NCBI RefSeq assembly: GCF_000158035.1
Contig: NZ_EQ973490.1
Coordinates: 1,453,718-1,514,572 of the forward strand
DNA from: Bacteroides cellulosilyticus DSM 14838
GTDB lineage: Bacteria; Bacteroidota; Bacteroidia; Bacteroidales; Bacteroidaceae
DNA length: 60,855 nt
Direction: 5' to 3'
Shown here: positions 9,957 to 18,989 of the stretch, one piece after another
Position numbering within the stretch: the stretch's first letter is position 1
How the letters are laid out: each line of letters starts with the position of its first letter
Position numbers and translations under genes: made by a program
The notes under the pieces: generated by a model
The model's database searches: none
Told to the model about the DNA's origin: nothing
Seen by the model: only the letters and a program-made list of their open reading frames with translations

Positions 9957-10650
9957 AAGCGCCGCACAATGATTTTGCGAAGAATACGACAACTACCAAG
10001 GCGAAACATACAACGACGATAGTAGAGTAAATGTTGGAGATGCATTTCCAACGGTTAATCCATACCTTGTTGTTCCAACCCAGGGATTGCATAGAACTCC
10101 AGAAACCGTGAGTCAGGTGGAACCACAGTGCGCCGAGCCAAATGAGATAAAGCACTACGTATACCGGATTGCTGAATGTGTTCTGAATGTGATAAACACC
10201 GTTAGCGGCATAAGCCAGTGTAAGCGTGTCAGCATGCATACCCATGTTGTGCATCAACTCAGGAAGCTGCATTTTTGCCCAGAAGTTTACCAGGTGCAGA
10301 CCCAGACCTACGATTACGATAAGACCCAATACGAGCATGTTCTGAGAAGCCCATTCTACAGTTTTGGGTTTATCAACTACGGCATAACGTTCAGTACCGC
10401 GTGCTTTGCGGTTCTGCATTGTCAGCCAGAAAGCGTAGATGATGTGAATAATGAAAAGGGCGGCCAAACCTACCGTAGCCACCAAGGCATACCAGTTTGC
10501 CCCCAGGAACTCACAAACCATGTTGTATCCCTCTGCCGAGATTAATGCAACCAGGTTCATCGCCATGTGAAACGTCAGAAACAGGACAAGGGCGATACCG
10601 GTAATGCTCATCACCACTTTCCTTCCTACAGATGAATTACTTAACCACAT
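9952..10650 (-). CDS. frdC: Fumarate reductase / succinate dehydrogenase cytochrome b subunit
   Basis: 232 residues with about five membrane spans, of the single-subunit, Wolinella/Bacteroides-type membrane anchor. Hydrophobic spans include SITGIALVLFLTFHMAMNLV, VATVGLAALFIIHIIYAFW, MLVLGLIVIVGLGLHLVNF, VYVVLYLIWLGALWFHLTHG and STIVVVCFALVVVVFF. Histidines inside the spans (FHMAM, FIIHII, LGLHLV, WFHLTHG) are candidate haem b ligands. It links quinol oxidation to FrdAB. First gene of the operon, with a -7 box at 10722-10729. Confidence 0.93.
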   Translation of the reverse strand: MWLSNSSVGRKVVMSITGIALVLFLTFHMAMNLVALISAEGYNMVCEFLGANWYALVATVGLAALFIIHIIYAFWLTMQNRKARGTERYAVVDKPKTVEWASQNMLVLGLIVIVGLGLHLVNFWAKMQLPELMHNMGMHADTLTLAYAANGVYHIQNTFSNPVYVVLYLIWLGALWFHLTHGFWSSMQSLGWNNKVWINRWKCISNIYSTIVVVCFALVVVVFFAKSLCGAC

Positions 10651-10721
10651 AAATGATTGAATTTAAATTATTTAATAGTTAGAAAATTTGCTTTTACTTA
10701 GGGTCTTACACTAATTTCCCG

Positions 10722-10729
10722 CAAAAATA
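10722..10729 (-). promoter_or_regulatory. -7 box of the frdCAB operon
   Basis: TATTTTTG on the minus strand, 71 nt before the frdC ATG. Confidence 0.65.
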
Positions 10730-10794
10730 GAAGAAATACATTGATTAAACAAGGAATTAAAGAAATAATTCCGTAATTCAGGGAATAGATAGAA

Positions 10795-10861
10795 GTTGAC
10801 AAGTGAGTCAGGGAACAGGGTGACAAGGGAAGATTACTCTTACTCGTCACCCTGTTCCCTG
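10795..10861. repeat. Long inverted repeat reaching into the 3' end of the AraC gene
   Basis: Perfect 16-bp arms CAGGGAACAGGGTGAC (10809-10824) and its complement (10846-10861), preceded by GTTGACAAG words at 10795. The right arm encodes the last residues of the AraC protein (AREQGDE). It may act as the terminator of that gene. Confidence 0.75.
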
Positions 10862-11751
10862 GCTGGGTCGTCATTTTTTTCTTTTATAATGGTGATTTTC
10901 TCTCCGCTGGCAGCACGTTTTCGCAAGGAGCGAGGGGTGTCTCCAAAGGAGTCCTTGCAGAAATGAGCGAAGTGCGACAGGGAGTCGAAACCATAACGTG
11001 AACTGATCACGGAGATACGTTGCTTGGTGAATTGCAGATCGTTCAGAATACCTTCACGCTTCTTGTCCAGTATCCATTCGTACACCGGAACATTATACAT
11101 ATTTTTAAACAAACGGCGGAATGTAGTGGTTGTATATCCACCTAAATGGGCGAATTCTTCCACATTCTTCACCTTGTCGTAGTTCTGCATAATGAAATAA
11201 TGGAAACTTTCCGTATAAGTACTGATAGGATAGAAGAACGTACTTATCTGGCGCAGGGGATAATAGCAGGTTAGTATGTAAACCAGTTCCTGACGCTTGA
11301 TGTCGAGATATTTCCCGCATGCGGAAGGCTGTTCTTTAAAATAGTCGGCGATATCATGCAGCAACCGCTCTAGTTTGGTATTGGCTATCAGCGGCGTGTA
11401 GGTCAGCGGAGCCTCAGAACGTTCGAGGATTTCCTTGTAACGGTCTTCACATATAAGTGGAAGTTCCGTAAACCAATAGGCGATATATTCCACCTCGGTC
11501 AGTGCTAACAACTCCATTTTTGAACCGATGGCTTGCAGTACACATTGTCTGCTCTGGAGCGTAGTGCCCGGGTATTCGTTACTATTTATCAACAATTCTC
11601 CCTTTAACATAAAGATCATGCAGTTCTGGGTACACTTCTCCGCTGAGAAATGCTGCCCCTGGGGATATTGGCGGTATACCAATGTCCCGTCTGAGATTTT
11701 TGGGCATAGAGTACAATCTACTTGCCGTGTGCAAAGAGTGTCTTTTGTCAT
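10840..11751 (-). CDS. AraC-family transcriptional regulator, paralogue of the one at 862-1746
   Basis: 303 residues. The N-terminal cupin-like half has CTLCPK near residue 14 and AEKCTQNCMIF. The C-terminal AraC HTH has NVEEFAHLGGY..FRRLF and QRISVISSRYGFDSLSHFAHFC. Similarity to the first AraC protein runs along the whole length, so they are paralogues with a shared sensory domain. The end of the gene lies in a perfect inverted repeat, which may have changed its C-terminus. It is divergent from the PAP2 gene and upstream of the frd operon on the same strand, but frdC has its own promoter. Target genes are unknown. Confidence 0.85.
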   Translation of the reverse strand: MTKDTLCTRQVDCTLCPKISDGTLVYRQYPQGQHFSAEKCTQNCMIFMLKGELLINSNEYPGTTLQSRQCVLQAIGSKMELLALTEVEYIAYWFTELPLICEDRYKEILERSEAPLTYTPLIANTKLERLLHDIADYFKEQPSACGKYLDIKRQELVYILTCYYPLRQISTFFYPISTYTESFHYFIMQNYDKVKNVEEFAHLGGYTTTTFRRLFKNMYNVPVYEWILDKKREGILNDLQFTKQRISVISSRYGFDSLSHFAHFCKDSFGDTPRSLRKRAASGEKITIIKEKNDDPAREQGDE

Positions 11752-11784
11752 GAAATATAAGACGAATTACTAAAATTATGGCAA

Positions 11785-11792
11785 CAAAGATA
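11785..11792 (-). promoter_or_regulatory. -7 box of the second AraC gene
   Basis: TATCTTTG on the minus strand, 33 nt before the ATG at 11751. Confidence 0.65.
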
Positions 11793-11825
11793 GAATTTTT
11801 TTGTGAATACTCTAACAAAATCGCC

Positions 11826-11833
11826 TATCTTTG
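11826..11833 (+). promoter_or_regulatory. -7 box of the PAP2 gene
   Basis: TATCTTTG, 23 nt before the ATG at 11857; an earlier in-frame ATG at 11803 lies upstream of it and is rejected as start. Confidence 0.65.
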
Positions 11834-11856
11834 CAGCAAACTATAAGAAAGACTAC

Positions 11857-12459
11857 ATGAAACGGACTATTTTTTTTGTATTTTTTGCATCATTACTTGT
11901 ATTCAATATTTCTGCCCAGAACTGGGACATTAATACTTTGCATAAAATAAATAGTTGGGATGGTAAGTTCATTCGTAATTATAATAAAATAATTTCTCGT
12001 ACTGAACCTTATATTGCCGTGGGGGTTCCCGTGGCGATGGCGTTGGCTGCCTGGGTGAAAAAAGACCGCGAATTATTGAAGGATGCTGTGTATGTAGGTA
12101 CCAGTGTTGCCGGTGCTTTTGTTGTGACTTATGGCATGAAGTATCTTATAGATCGTGAACGCCCGTTCGACCGCTATCCCGACCGGGTTCATGCTTATAG
12201 TCATGAAACCAGTCCTTCTTTTCCTTCCGGACATACGGCAACTGCTTTTGCATTGGCAACTTCACTTTGTGTGAAGTATCCGAAATGGTATGTAATCGCT
12301 CCATCTGCCTTATGGGCATGTTCTGTCGGGGTATCCCGTATGAATGAGGGCGTGCACTATCCATCCGATGTGCTGGCGGGCGCAGCTATCGGAGCCGGAT
12401 GTGCTGTAGTAAATATCTATGTGAACCGTTGGCTGAATAAGTGGTTGTTCGGCAATTAA
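11857..12459 (+). CDS. PAP2-family membrane-associated phosphatase
   Basis: 200 residues. A signal peptide or anchor (MKRTIFFVFFASLLVFNISAQ) is followed by the three phosphatase motifs of the PAP2 superfamily: K......RP in KYLIDRERPF, PSFPSGHTATAF, and SRMNEGVHYPSDVLAG with the catalytic histidine. Family members dephosphorylate lipid phosphates such as undecaprenyl pyrophosphate, phosphatidic acid or lipid A. The substrate here cannot be told. It is monocistronic, and a 22-bp repeat array follows the stop. Confidence 0.88.
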   Translation: MKRTIFFVFFASLLVFNISAQNWDINTLHKINSWDGKFIRNYNKIISRTEPYIAVGVPVAMALAAWVKKDRELLKDAVYVGTSVAGAFVVTYGMKYLIDRERPFDRYPDRVHAYSHETSPSFPSGHTATAFALATSLCVKYPKWYVIAPSALWACSVGVSRMNEGVHYPSDVLAGAAIGAGCAVVNIYVNRWLNKWLFGN

Positions 12460-12474
12460 GAATTGCACTGTATC

Positions 12475-12562
12475 GGATCTATATATTCTGCGTATTGCAT
12501 CTATATATCGGACGTGTTGCATCTATATATCCAATGCGTTGCATCTATATATCCAAGATGTT
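12475..12562. repeat. Tandem array, four 22-bp units, no spacers
   Basis: Units at 12475, 12497, 12519 and 12541, each exactly 22 bp. The shared core is G(C/G)ATCTATATAT and each unit ends in TT (GTATT, GTGTT, GCGTT, ATGTT). A decayed half unit follows. It lies between the convergent PAP2 gene and S41 protease gene. Confidence 0.9.
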
Positions 12563-12589
12563 GGACATATAGACGCTGCAAATGGTTTA

Positions 12590-14218
12590 TTAAAGTGGTA
12601 GTTTCTTCTCGTAAATCTTTTCGTTCAATAACTCAAGGGCTTGTTGCACGCTGTTGTTCGTGGTGTTTATCACCTGAAAGTATTCGTTCATATCCCACAG
12701 GTCACGGGCTATCAAGGCTTTCAACTGCGTCTTTATCAGAGGCAATGATTTGTTGTACTGCTCCTCGTTGAACTCAATCTTTTCTTTATCGGCGGCAGCG
12801 CGTATGTCTGCAAGCATCTGTTCGTCTATCTCAAATTTATTGTTGAAGGTATCGAACTTCTTATATTTCTCTTGGAGTTCTTTCCGATTTTTCTCGATAT
12901 ACTTGGTTGTTGCTTTGATGACAACGCCTTTGGCAACCAGATTACGATGATAATCGGTATATTGGGTTGTATCAATAGGCACGAAATAGTCGGGCATGAT
13001 GCCACCGCCACCATATACGGTACGTTTCAACTTCTTAGTGGAGTTCTTCAATGAATCAGGAAAATGGATACTGTCGGCATGCATCATTTCTCCACGGTTG
13101 AAGCGATCTACCAGTTCCATATTGTATTTCTCCTGGCCGTCATCTTTACTAAGGCCTCTGCCGTCCAGATTGGCTGTATGGTCGTACGGTTTCTGGATGC
13201 AACGTCCGGATGGGGTGTAATAACGGGCGATAGTCAAGCGGATCATAGAGCCATCGGGCAATTCGATGGGACGTTGTACCAGGCCTTTACCAAAAGTACG
13301 GCGACCTACAACTACGCCTCTGTCCCAGTCCTGTATGGCACCGGTTACGATTTCACTTGCTGAAGCGGAGTATTCGTCTACCAACACAATGAGGCGTCCG
13401 TTTTTGAAGTTGCCTGTGCCTTTGGCATAGAAATTACTACGCTGAGAGGTTCTTCCTTCGGTATATACAATCAGCTCTTTTTGTTGCAGGAACTCGTTGG
13501 CAAGATCAATTGCTGCATTCAAATAGCCGCCACCGTTGCCTTGCAGGTCAAGTATCAGGTCTTTCATTCCTTGCTTCTGTAGTTCTTTGAGGGCGGCGGT
13601 AAATTCTTCGGCGGTAGTGGCACCAAAGCGGTTGATACGAATATAACCGGTCTTGGGCTGTATCATATACGAAGCGTCCAAACTTAGAATGGGTATTTTA
13701 TCCCGTTTTACAGTGAAGTATAAGGGATCGTTCACTCCGCGACGGACAATGGTTAGTTTTACTTCTGAGTCTTTCGGGCCGCGCAGGCGTGTCATTATAT
13801 CTTCTGTGGACATTTTTACGCCGGCAATAGCGCTGTCGTTCACTGCCACGATACGGTCACCTGCCAGAATACCAACCTTTTCAGATGGTCCGTTGCTGAC
13901 GGGCTGTATAATAAGTAATGTATCTTCTATCATCTGGAACTGCACACCGATACCTTCGAAGTTACCTTGCAACGGCTCGTTCATTTTCTTCACTTCCTCA
14001 GCATCATTGTACGTGGAGTGCGGATCGAGCTGGGCGAGCATACGGATAATAGCTTCTTCCACCAGTTTATTTTCGTCTACCGAGTCTACATACAGATTGG
14101 CGATGGCAAATTCTGCCATTTGTAACTTGCGGGCAGCCAAGTTGCCCATATTCTGCGCCTGCATGGAAGCCATGGCACCGCATATACATATTATAAAGAT
14201 AAGAAGTTTCTTCATCAT
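12590..14218 (-). CDS. S41-family C-terminal processing peptidase with PDZ domain
   Basis: 542 residues from the double ATG at 14218/14215, which begins a signal peptide (MKKLLIFIICICGAMASMQAQ). A PDZ domain (about 85-175; GIGVQFQMIEDTLLI, GDRIVAVNDSAI) is followed by the S41 catalytic domain. The serine is in EYSASASEIV near residue 285-290, with the lysine in GRRTFGKGLVQ about 25 residues on. The C-terminal part has a YxPSGRxIQKPY segment typical of Ctp proteases. It is exported, so it works in the periplasm on protein C-termini. It is the third gene behind parE and coaD; the 38-bp gap to coaD contains CACTAAT repeats. Confidence 0.9.
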   Translation of the reverse strand: MMKKLLIFIICICGAMASMQAQNMGNLAARKLQMAEFAIANLYVDSVDENKLVEEAIIRMLAQLDPHSTYNDAEEVKKMNEPLQGNFEGIGVQFQMIEDTLLIIQPVSNGPSEKVGILAGDRIVAVNDSAIAGVKMSTEDIMTRLRGPKDSEVKLTIVRRGVNDPLYFTVKRDKIPILSLDASYMIQPKTGYIRINRFGATTAEEFTAALKELQKQGMKDLILDLQGNGGGYLNAAIDLANEFLQQKELIVYTEGRTSQRSNFYAKGTGNFKNGRLIVLVDEYSASASEIVTGAIQDWDRGVVVGRRTFGKGLVQRPIELPDGSMIRLTIARYYTPSGRCIQKPYDHTANLDGRGLSKDDGQEKYNMELVDRFNRGEMMHADSIHFPDSLKNSTKKLKRTVYGGGGIMPDYFVPIDTTQYTDYHRNLVAKGVVIKATTKYIEKNRKELQEKYKKFDTFNNKFEIDEQMLADIRAAADKEKIEFNEEQYNKSLPLIKTQLKALIARDLWDMNEYFQVINTTNNSVQQALELLNEKIYEKKLPL

Positions 14219-14231
14219 TCTTTTTTGCTTA

Positions 14232-14256
14232 TCACTTTTCACTAATTCACTAATCA
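14232..14256. repeat. CACTAAT-type short repeats between coaD and the S41 gene
   Basis: CACTTTT, CACTAATT and CACTAATC units in tandem, directly after the coaD stop. Confidence 0.55.
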
Positions 14257-14709
14257 TTAAATATCCATCCCTTCGGGGATAAACTGGCTGATATCTTTGC
14301 CGAACTGTAGAAGTTCGCGGACAGTAGTCGAACTGATACATGTCAGTTCGGGTTCGGTAAAGAGCAAGATGGTTTCAATACCTGCCAGTTTGCGGTTGAT
14401 ATCGGCAATGGTCTCTTCATACTCGAAATCTTTCACGGTACGGATACCGCGAACAATAAACTGCGCGTCTACCTGCCGGGCAAAATCAATCGTCAGGCAA
14501 TCATAGGAGTAGACCTTGATTCGTGGCTCGTTCCGGTAGAATTTCTGTATTATCTCCACGCGCTTCTCAATAGGGAAGTAGGTGTTTTTATTCTCGTTGA
14601 TACCAATTCCAATAATGACTTCATCCATAAAAGTCAGTGCGCGGGTCACTACCGATGAATGTCCGATAGTGAAAGGATCGAATGTTCCCGGAAAGATTGC
14701 TCTTCTCAT
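14257..14709 (-). CDS. coaD: Phosphopantetheine adenylyltransferase
   Basis: 150 residues, the usual CoaD length. It has the nucleotidyltransferase motif [14 protein letters not shown] at the N-terminus with the TxxH-type TIGH, an arginine in VRGIR, and the C-terminal ISSTTVREL nucleotide-binding motif. It makes dephospho-CoA from 4'-phosphopantetheine and ATP in the cytoplasm. The start overlaps the end of the topoisomerase gene by four bases (ATGA-type), so translation is probably coupled. Confidence 0.95.
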   Translation of the reverse strand: MRRAIFPGTFDPFTIGHSSVVTRALTFMDEVIIGIGINENKNTYFPIEKRVEIIQKFYRNEPRIKVYSYDCLTIDFARQVDAQFIVRGIRTVKDFEYEETIADINRKLAGIETILLFTEPELTCISSTTVRELLQFGKDISQFIPEGMDI

Positions 14710-16577
14710 GATGCCAGATCTTCTTCTATAACCAGATTGTTAATAATAAAGTTTTGCCGTTCCATGGTATTTTTACCCATGTAGAATTCCAATAATTCTT
14801 TTACGAGGTCCGTTTTGCGTAAAGTAACTTGTTCCAGACGCATATCTTTGCCGATGAAATGCCGGAATTCATCAGGGGAGATCTCTCCCAGACCTTTAAA
14901 ACGCGTAATCTCAGGATTGGGACTCAGTTCGGCAATGGCTTTTTGCCGTTCCTCTTCCGTGTAGCAGTAAATTGTCTTTTTCTTGTTGCGCACGCGGAAC
15001 AACGGAGTTTGCAGGATATAGACGTGCCCTTTCTTTATCAGATCGGGGAAGAATTGCAGGAAGAATGTGATGAGCAACAACCGGATGTGCATACCGTCCA
15101 CATCAGCATCGGTAGCGGCAATCACCTTGTTGTAACGCAATCCTTCAATGCCGTCTTCTATATTCAGGGCAGCTTGTAGCAGATTGAATTCTTCGTTTTC
15201 GTATACCACTTTCTTTGTCAGCCCGAATGAGTTCAACGGTTTACCACGAAGACTGAATACAGCCTGCGTATTTACGTCACGGCTCTTTGTGATGGAGCCG
15301 CTGGCAGAATCACCCTCAGTGATAAAGATGCAAGACTCGGATTCTTGTTCCTTTCCTTTGCCGTCATTGAGGTGGTAACGGCAATCGCGCAACTTGCGGT
15401 TGTGCAGGTTGGCTTTCTTTGCGCGCTCACGTGCCAGTTTGGTAACACCGGCAATGGCTTTACGTTCCTTTTCGGAGTCTTGTATCTTTTGCAGCATGAC
15501 TTCCGCAACCAACGGATTCTTGTGGAGATAGTTATCCACCTCTGTTTTGATGAAGTCGCCTACATACTTATTCACGCTTACACCGCCGGGAGACATGGAG
15601 GGGGAACCGAGTTTGGTCTTGGTCTGTCCTTCAAACTGGGGTTCTTCCACATTGATGGCAATGGCGGCAACAATACCGTTGCGGATGTCGGCATATTCCT
15701 GGTTTTTGTTGTAGAACTCCTTGATGGTGCGGGCAATATGTTCTTTAAGCGCACTTTGGTGTGTTCCACCCTGTGTGGTATGCTGGCCGTTGACAAAGGA
15801 ATAGTATTCCTCGCCGTATTGATTCGTATGCGTAAAGGCTATTTCAATATCTTCTCCTTTCAGATGGATAATATTGTAAAGGCCCTGTGCGGTCATATTG
15901 TCGTTCAGCAAATCTTCCAGTCCATGGCGTGAAATAATGCGCTGGCCGTTGTATATAATGGAAAGTCCTGTATTTAGGTACGTGTAGTTACGCAACAGCG
16001 TTTCCACGAAATTAGCCTGGAAGGAATAGTTCAGGAATAACGTGCTGTCCGGTTCAAAGAAGATATAAGTTCCGCTTTCCTCGTTACAGCTTTCCGTTAC
16101 ATCACTCTGGAGATTACCCTTTTCAAAGATGGCGATACGGACTTTACCTTCGCGATAGCTGCGTACTTCAAAGCGGCTGCTAAGTGCATTCACAGCTTTG
16201 ATACCTACGCCGTTCAGTCCGACACTTTTCTTGAAAGCTTTACTGTCGTACTTACCGCCGGTATTGAGTTTACTCACCGCTTCAATCAGCTTTCCTTGCG
16301 GAATACCACGACCATAGTCGCGCACACTGACACGGAGATTATCCTCAATGTTAATCTCGATCCGTCTACCAGCACCCATTTTGAACTCATCGATGCTGTT
16401 GTCCATTACCTCTTTTAGCAATACATAGATACCGTCGTCGTTCTGCGTACCGTCGCCCAAACGACCGATATACATACCCGAACGGACACGAATGTGCTCC
16501 ATGTCGTCCAAATGACGAATGTTGTCTTCCGTATATTCTACATTGCCTTCGGGCATCAGTCCGTTGATTTCTTCCAT
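14706..16577 (-). CDS. parE: DNA topoisomerase IV subunit B (GyrB/ParE family)
   Basis: 623 residues. The GHKL ATPase has [22 protein letters not shown] and [14 protein letters not shown], followed by the transducer domain with the QTKTKLGSP lysine loop. A TOPRIM domain has [10 protein letters not shown] and [12 protein letters not shown]. The length is the short ParE type rather than full-length GyrB. It supplies ATP hydrolysis for decatenation with ParC, which is not in this window. First gene of parE-coaD-S41. The -7 box lies 71 nt upstream, in a leader rich in GTTGACAAG words. Confidence 0.93.
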   Translation of the reverse strand: MEEINGLMPEGNVEYTEDNIRHLDDMEHIRVRSGMYIGRLGDGTQNDDGIYVLLKEVMDNSIDEFKMGAGRRIEINIEDNLRVSVRDYGRGIPQGKLIEAVSKLNTGGKYDSKAFKKSVGLNGVGIKAVNALSSRFEVRSYREGKVRIAIFEKGNLQSDVTESCNEESGTYIFFEPDSTLFLNYSFQANFVETLLRNYTYLNTGLSIIYNGQRIISRHGLEDLLNDNMTAQGLYNIIHLKGEDIEIAFTHTNQYGEEYYSFVNGQHTTQGGTHQSALKEHIARTIKEFYNKNQEYADIRNGIVAAIAINVEEPQFEGQTKTKLGSPSMSPGGVSVNKYVGDFIKTEVDNYLHKNPLVAEVMLQKIQDSEKERKAIAGVTKLARERAKKANLHNRKLRDCRYHLNDGKGKEQESESCIFITEGDSASGSITKSRDVNTQAVFSLRGKPLNSFGLTKKVVYENEEFNLLQAALNIEDGIEGLRYNKVIAATDADVDGMHIRLLLITFFLQFFPDLIKKGHVYILQTPLFRVRNKKKTIYCYTEEERQKAIAELSPNPEITRFKGLGEISPDEFRHFIGKDMRLEQVTLRKTDLVKELLEFYMGKNTMERQNFIINNLVIEEDLAS

Positions 16578-16590
16578 AAACTCTTATTTA

Positions 16591-16697
16591 GTTGACGAGG
16601 TCTGCAGTTGACAAGTTGACGAGGGAAAGAGTCTGCTTTATAATGGTGCAAATATAGTGCAACCCCTTGTTTCCTTGTTAACTTGTCTCCTTGTCCC
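16591..16697. repeat. Two octamer-type repeat arrays flanking the parE promoter
   Basis: AGTTGACA / AGTTGACG units (16606-16621, with a further GTTGACGAGG at 16591) lie in the leader. Four CTTGTNNN units at 16666, 16674, 16682 and 16690 lie upstream. The parE -7 box sits between them. Confidence 0.65.
16649..16656 (-). promoter_or_regulatory. -7 box of the parE-coaD-S41 operon
   Basis: TATATTTG on the minus strand. Confidence 0.65.
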
Positions 16698-16701
16698 CTT
16701 T

Positions 16702-17838
16702 TTATTTAATTTCTTTAATAAACGCCCTGCGCCGTTTATGTTGTTTGGTTTCAAAGTATTCCCATTGGGCTTGTACTTTGCCATTCATTTCAAGTTCAGG
16801 GTTGCTTTCTGCAAATATAAAACCTAATTTCTGATAAACCGGAATTAAATCGGAAAATAACAATGCGTTAACACCTTTGTTCTGGTACTCCGGCTTCACG
16901 GCAACAAGCAATAAATCCAACATTTTGGCACGCCGTTTCATGAACAGTGCTTTCAGCAGATAGTACCATCCGAAGGGTAATAACCGTCCATGAGCTTTCT
17001 GTAGAGCTTCGGACAGGGATGGCATGGATATGCCTACGCAAATAAGCTGGTCGTCGGCATCTGTGATAAGCGTCACCATGCGGAGGTCTACGATGGGGAG
17101 ATACATTTTCACGTACTGGTCAATCTGCCGTTGGGACAGAGCGGAATAACCGAACAGGGGCTTATAAGCTTCGTTCATCAACTCAAAGATGGCCTGTCCA
17201 TAGTCGCGGGCAATCTTCTTTGCAGATGTATATTTTTTAATCTTGAGATTATATTTACGCTGGATAAGATCGGAGATGCGTTTGTGCTTGTCCGGTATGG
17301 CATCCGGAATGTAGATCTGATATTCCACCCAGTCAGCTTCCTTCTCAAATCCCATACGCTCCATGTGTTGCGGATAGTAAGGATAGTTGTAAATGGTTGC
17401 CATGGTGCTGAGTTGATCGAAGCCTTCGATCAGCATGCCTTCCGCATCGAAGTCTGTGAAGCCCAACGGGCCTTGTATGTGAGTCATTCCACGTTCTTTT
17501 CCCCATTCTTCTACCGTGTGGATCAAGGCATCGGATACTTCCGGGTTATCAATGAAATCAATCCAGCCGAAACGGACATTCTTTTTATCCCAGGTTTTAT
17601 TAGCCTTGTGGTTGATTATGGCAGCTACGCGGCCCACTATTTTATTGTCTTGGTAAGCCAGGAAATACTCTGCTTCACAGAATTCAAACGCCGCATTCTT
17701 CTTTTTATTGAAAGTGTTGAGCATGTCGTCGTAGAGATCGGGAACGGAGTAGGGGTTGCCTTTGTATAGCCGGTAATTGAAGCGGATGAACCGTTTCAAT
17801 TCTTTCATTGTGGAAACTTTTTTGATTGTTATTGCCAT
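16702..17838 (-). CDS. GNAT-like acetyltransferase-fold protein
   Basis: 378 residues from the ATG at 17838, after the -7 box. The N-terminus (VSTMKELKRFIRFNYRLYKGNPYSVPDL) and the segments EFCEAEYFLAYQDNKIVGRVAAI and QGPLGFTDFDAEGMLIEGFD are typical of a widespread bacterial family with a GNAT-type fold. A second GNAT-like unit near the C-terminus holds LLLVAVKPEYQNKGVNALLF. There is no signal peptide, so it is cytoplasmic. The substrate is not known. It is probably single-gene, as parE downstream has its own promoter. Confidence 0.7.
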   Translation of the reverse strand: MAITIKKVSTMKELKRFIRFNYRLYKGNPYSVPDLYDDMLNTFNKKKNAAFEFCEAEYFLAYQDNKIVGRVAAIINHKANKTWDKKNVRFGWIDFIDNPEVSDALIHTVEEWGKERGMTHIQGPLGFTDFDAEGMLIEGFDQLSTMATIYNYPYYPQHMERMGFEKEADWVEYQIYIPDAIPDKHKRISDLIQRKYNLKIKKYTSAKKIARDYGQAIFELMNEAYKPLFGYSALSQRQIDQYVKMYLPIVDLRMVTLITDADDQLICVGISMPSLSEALQKAHGRLLPFGWYYLLKALFMKRRAKMLDLLLVAVKPEYQNKGVNALLFSDLIPVYQKLGFIFAESNPELEMNGKVQAQWEYFETKQHKRRRAFIKEIK

Positions 17839-17860
17839 AATTTTATGTCTAATGAAGTGG

Positions 17861-17868
17861 CAAAGATA
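17861..17868 (-). promoter_or_regulatory. -7 box of the GNAT-like gene
   Basis: TATCTTTG on the minus strand; lies downstream of an in-frame ATG at 17871, which is therefore rejected as start. Confidence 0.6.
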
Positions 17869-17912
17869 CATGATAATCTTTAAAATACCACGTGGCAGAG
17901 ATAAAAACTAAT

Positions 17913-18989
17913 CTATTTCTGTATGCTTTTCCGATACTGTAAAGGTGTCATACCCGTATTTTTGAAGAAAGCACGTCGGAACGTGGAAGTGGAGTTAAAT
18001 CCGGAACGTTCGGCTATTTCGTCTATATTCATGGTGTAAGGATAGGTAGCCAGTAATTGCTTGCCGGTTTTCTCAATACGGAGATTGTTTATATAGTCGT
18101 AGAAAGTGATATTCAGCTTATTGTTGAAATAGGAGGATAAGTAGGTGCGGTTTGTTCCGATGGCATTGGCTACGTCACTGATAGTAAGCTTGGGGTTAAG
18201 GTAGAGTTGTTGCTCTTCCATTACTTTGTGCAGTATTTCCTGAAAGGCGTAATAAGAACCGTTTTCTTGTTCTTCTTCAACCTCTTCTTTCTCTTCTATG
18301 TTTTTTTTAGACAGCAGGTTGCCTTTCAGGTTGTTTGGCATGGAGATGCTGATCTGATAAGCTGAATAGTGGACAATGACAGACCATAAGAGAACTGAGG
18401 ATATGTAATAAATAGTATCTCCCCAACCTGTAATATTTATGCTGGTATATACCCATGTCACCAAGCAGATGGCGAGAATAAATGTGGCTTTCTTCAACCA
18501 TGCCACATCGATATGTTCCGAATAAGAGTAATTATTGCGTATATAGCGTTGATATCGGCGAGCGGCAAAAGTTACTATAAGTACAATAATTGCACTATAG
18601 ATCAGTATAAATCCGAAATAAAAAGGAAATATAGGGGCATAAAAGGTGCACAAATAGGCAATTGTAAATGCAAGATAGGGACTGAGAAGTGAAAATACTT
18701 TCTTCCAGTTGAGCCATCCGGGCGCTGTTAATTCCAGAAGATAGAAGGAGCAGGCGGCAACTGCCCATCCGTCAATGAATAGCAGGGAGTTGACCAATCG
18801 CTCGGTTTTCAGTGAAGGGAAATAGAGTAATATATCTTTGAACTCCAGTAATGCCCAGAAAGCAAGGGTCAGCCCCAGTATTCTCTGAATGCGTGAGCGT
18901 GGCCTATGTGTGAGCAAACGGAAACTGACATATCCGAAAAACATGAATGCAGCTCCGTTCATGAAGTATGATATATTGATGCCTTCCAT
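17913..18989 (-). CDS. Membrane-anchored AraC-family regulator
   Basis: 358 residues from the ATG at 18989. The first ~225 residues form about six to seven hydrophobic spans (for example GAAFMFFGYVSFRLL, FGFILIYSAIIVLIVTF, TFILAICLVTWVYTSI). A charged linker with an acidic run (EEKEEVEEEQE) follows, then a C-terminal AraC HTH domain (LTISDVANAIGTNRTYLSSYF and MNIDEIAERSGFNSTSTFRRAF). It is probably a membrane receptor that binds DNA from the membrane. The start overlaps the stop of the upstream antiporter gene by one base (TAATG), so the two are translationally coupled and may be functionally linked. Confidence 0.83.
   Translation of the reverse strand: MEGINISYFMNGAAFMFFGYVSFRLLTHRPRSRIQRILGLTLAFWALLEFKDILLYFPSLKTERLVNSLLFIDGWAVAACSFYLLELTAPGWLNWKKVFSLLSPYLAFTIAYLCTFYAPIFPFYFGFILIYSAIIVLIVTFAARRYQRYIRNNYSYSEHIDVAWLKKATFILAICLVTWVYTSINITGWGDTIYYISSVLLWSVIVHYSAYQISISMPNNLKGNLLSKKNIEEKEEVEEEQENGSYYAFQEILHKVMEEQQLYLNPKLTISDVANAIGTNRTYLSSYFNNKLNITFYDYINNLRIEKTGKQLLATYPYTMNIDEIAERSGFNSTSTFRRAFFKNTGMTPLQYRKSIQK

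Noticed and set aside
12475..12562. CRISPR-like array
   Set aside because: The units are contiguous with no unique spacers and there are no cas genes; the same holds for the arrays at 21901 and 45975.
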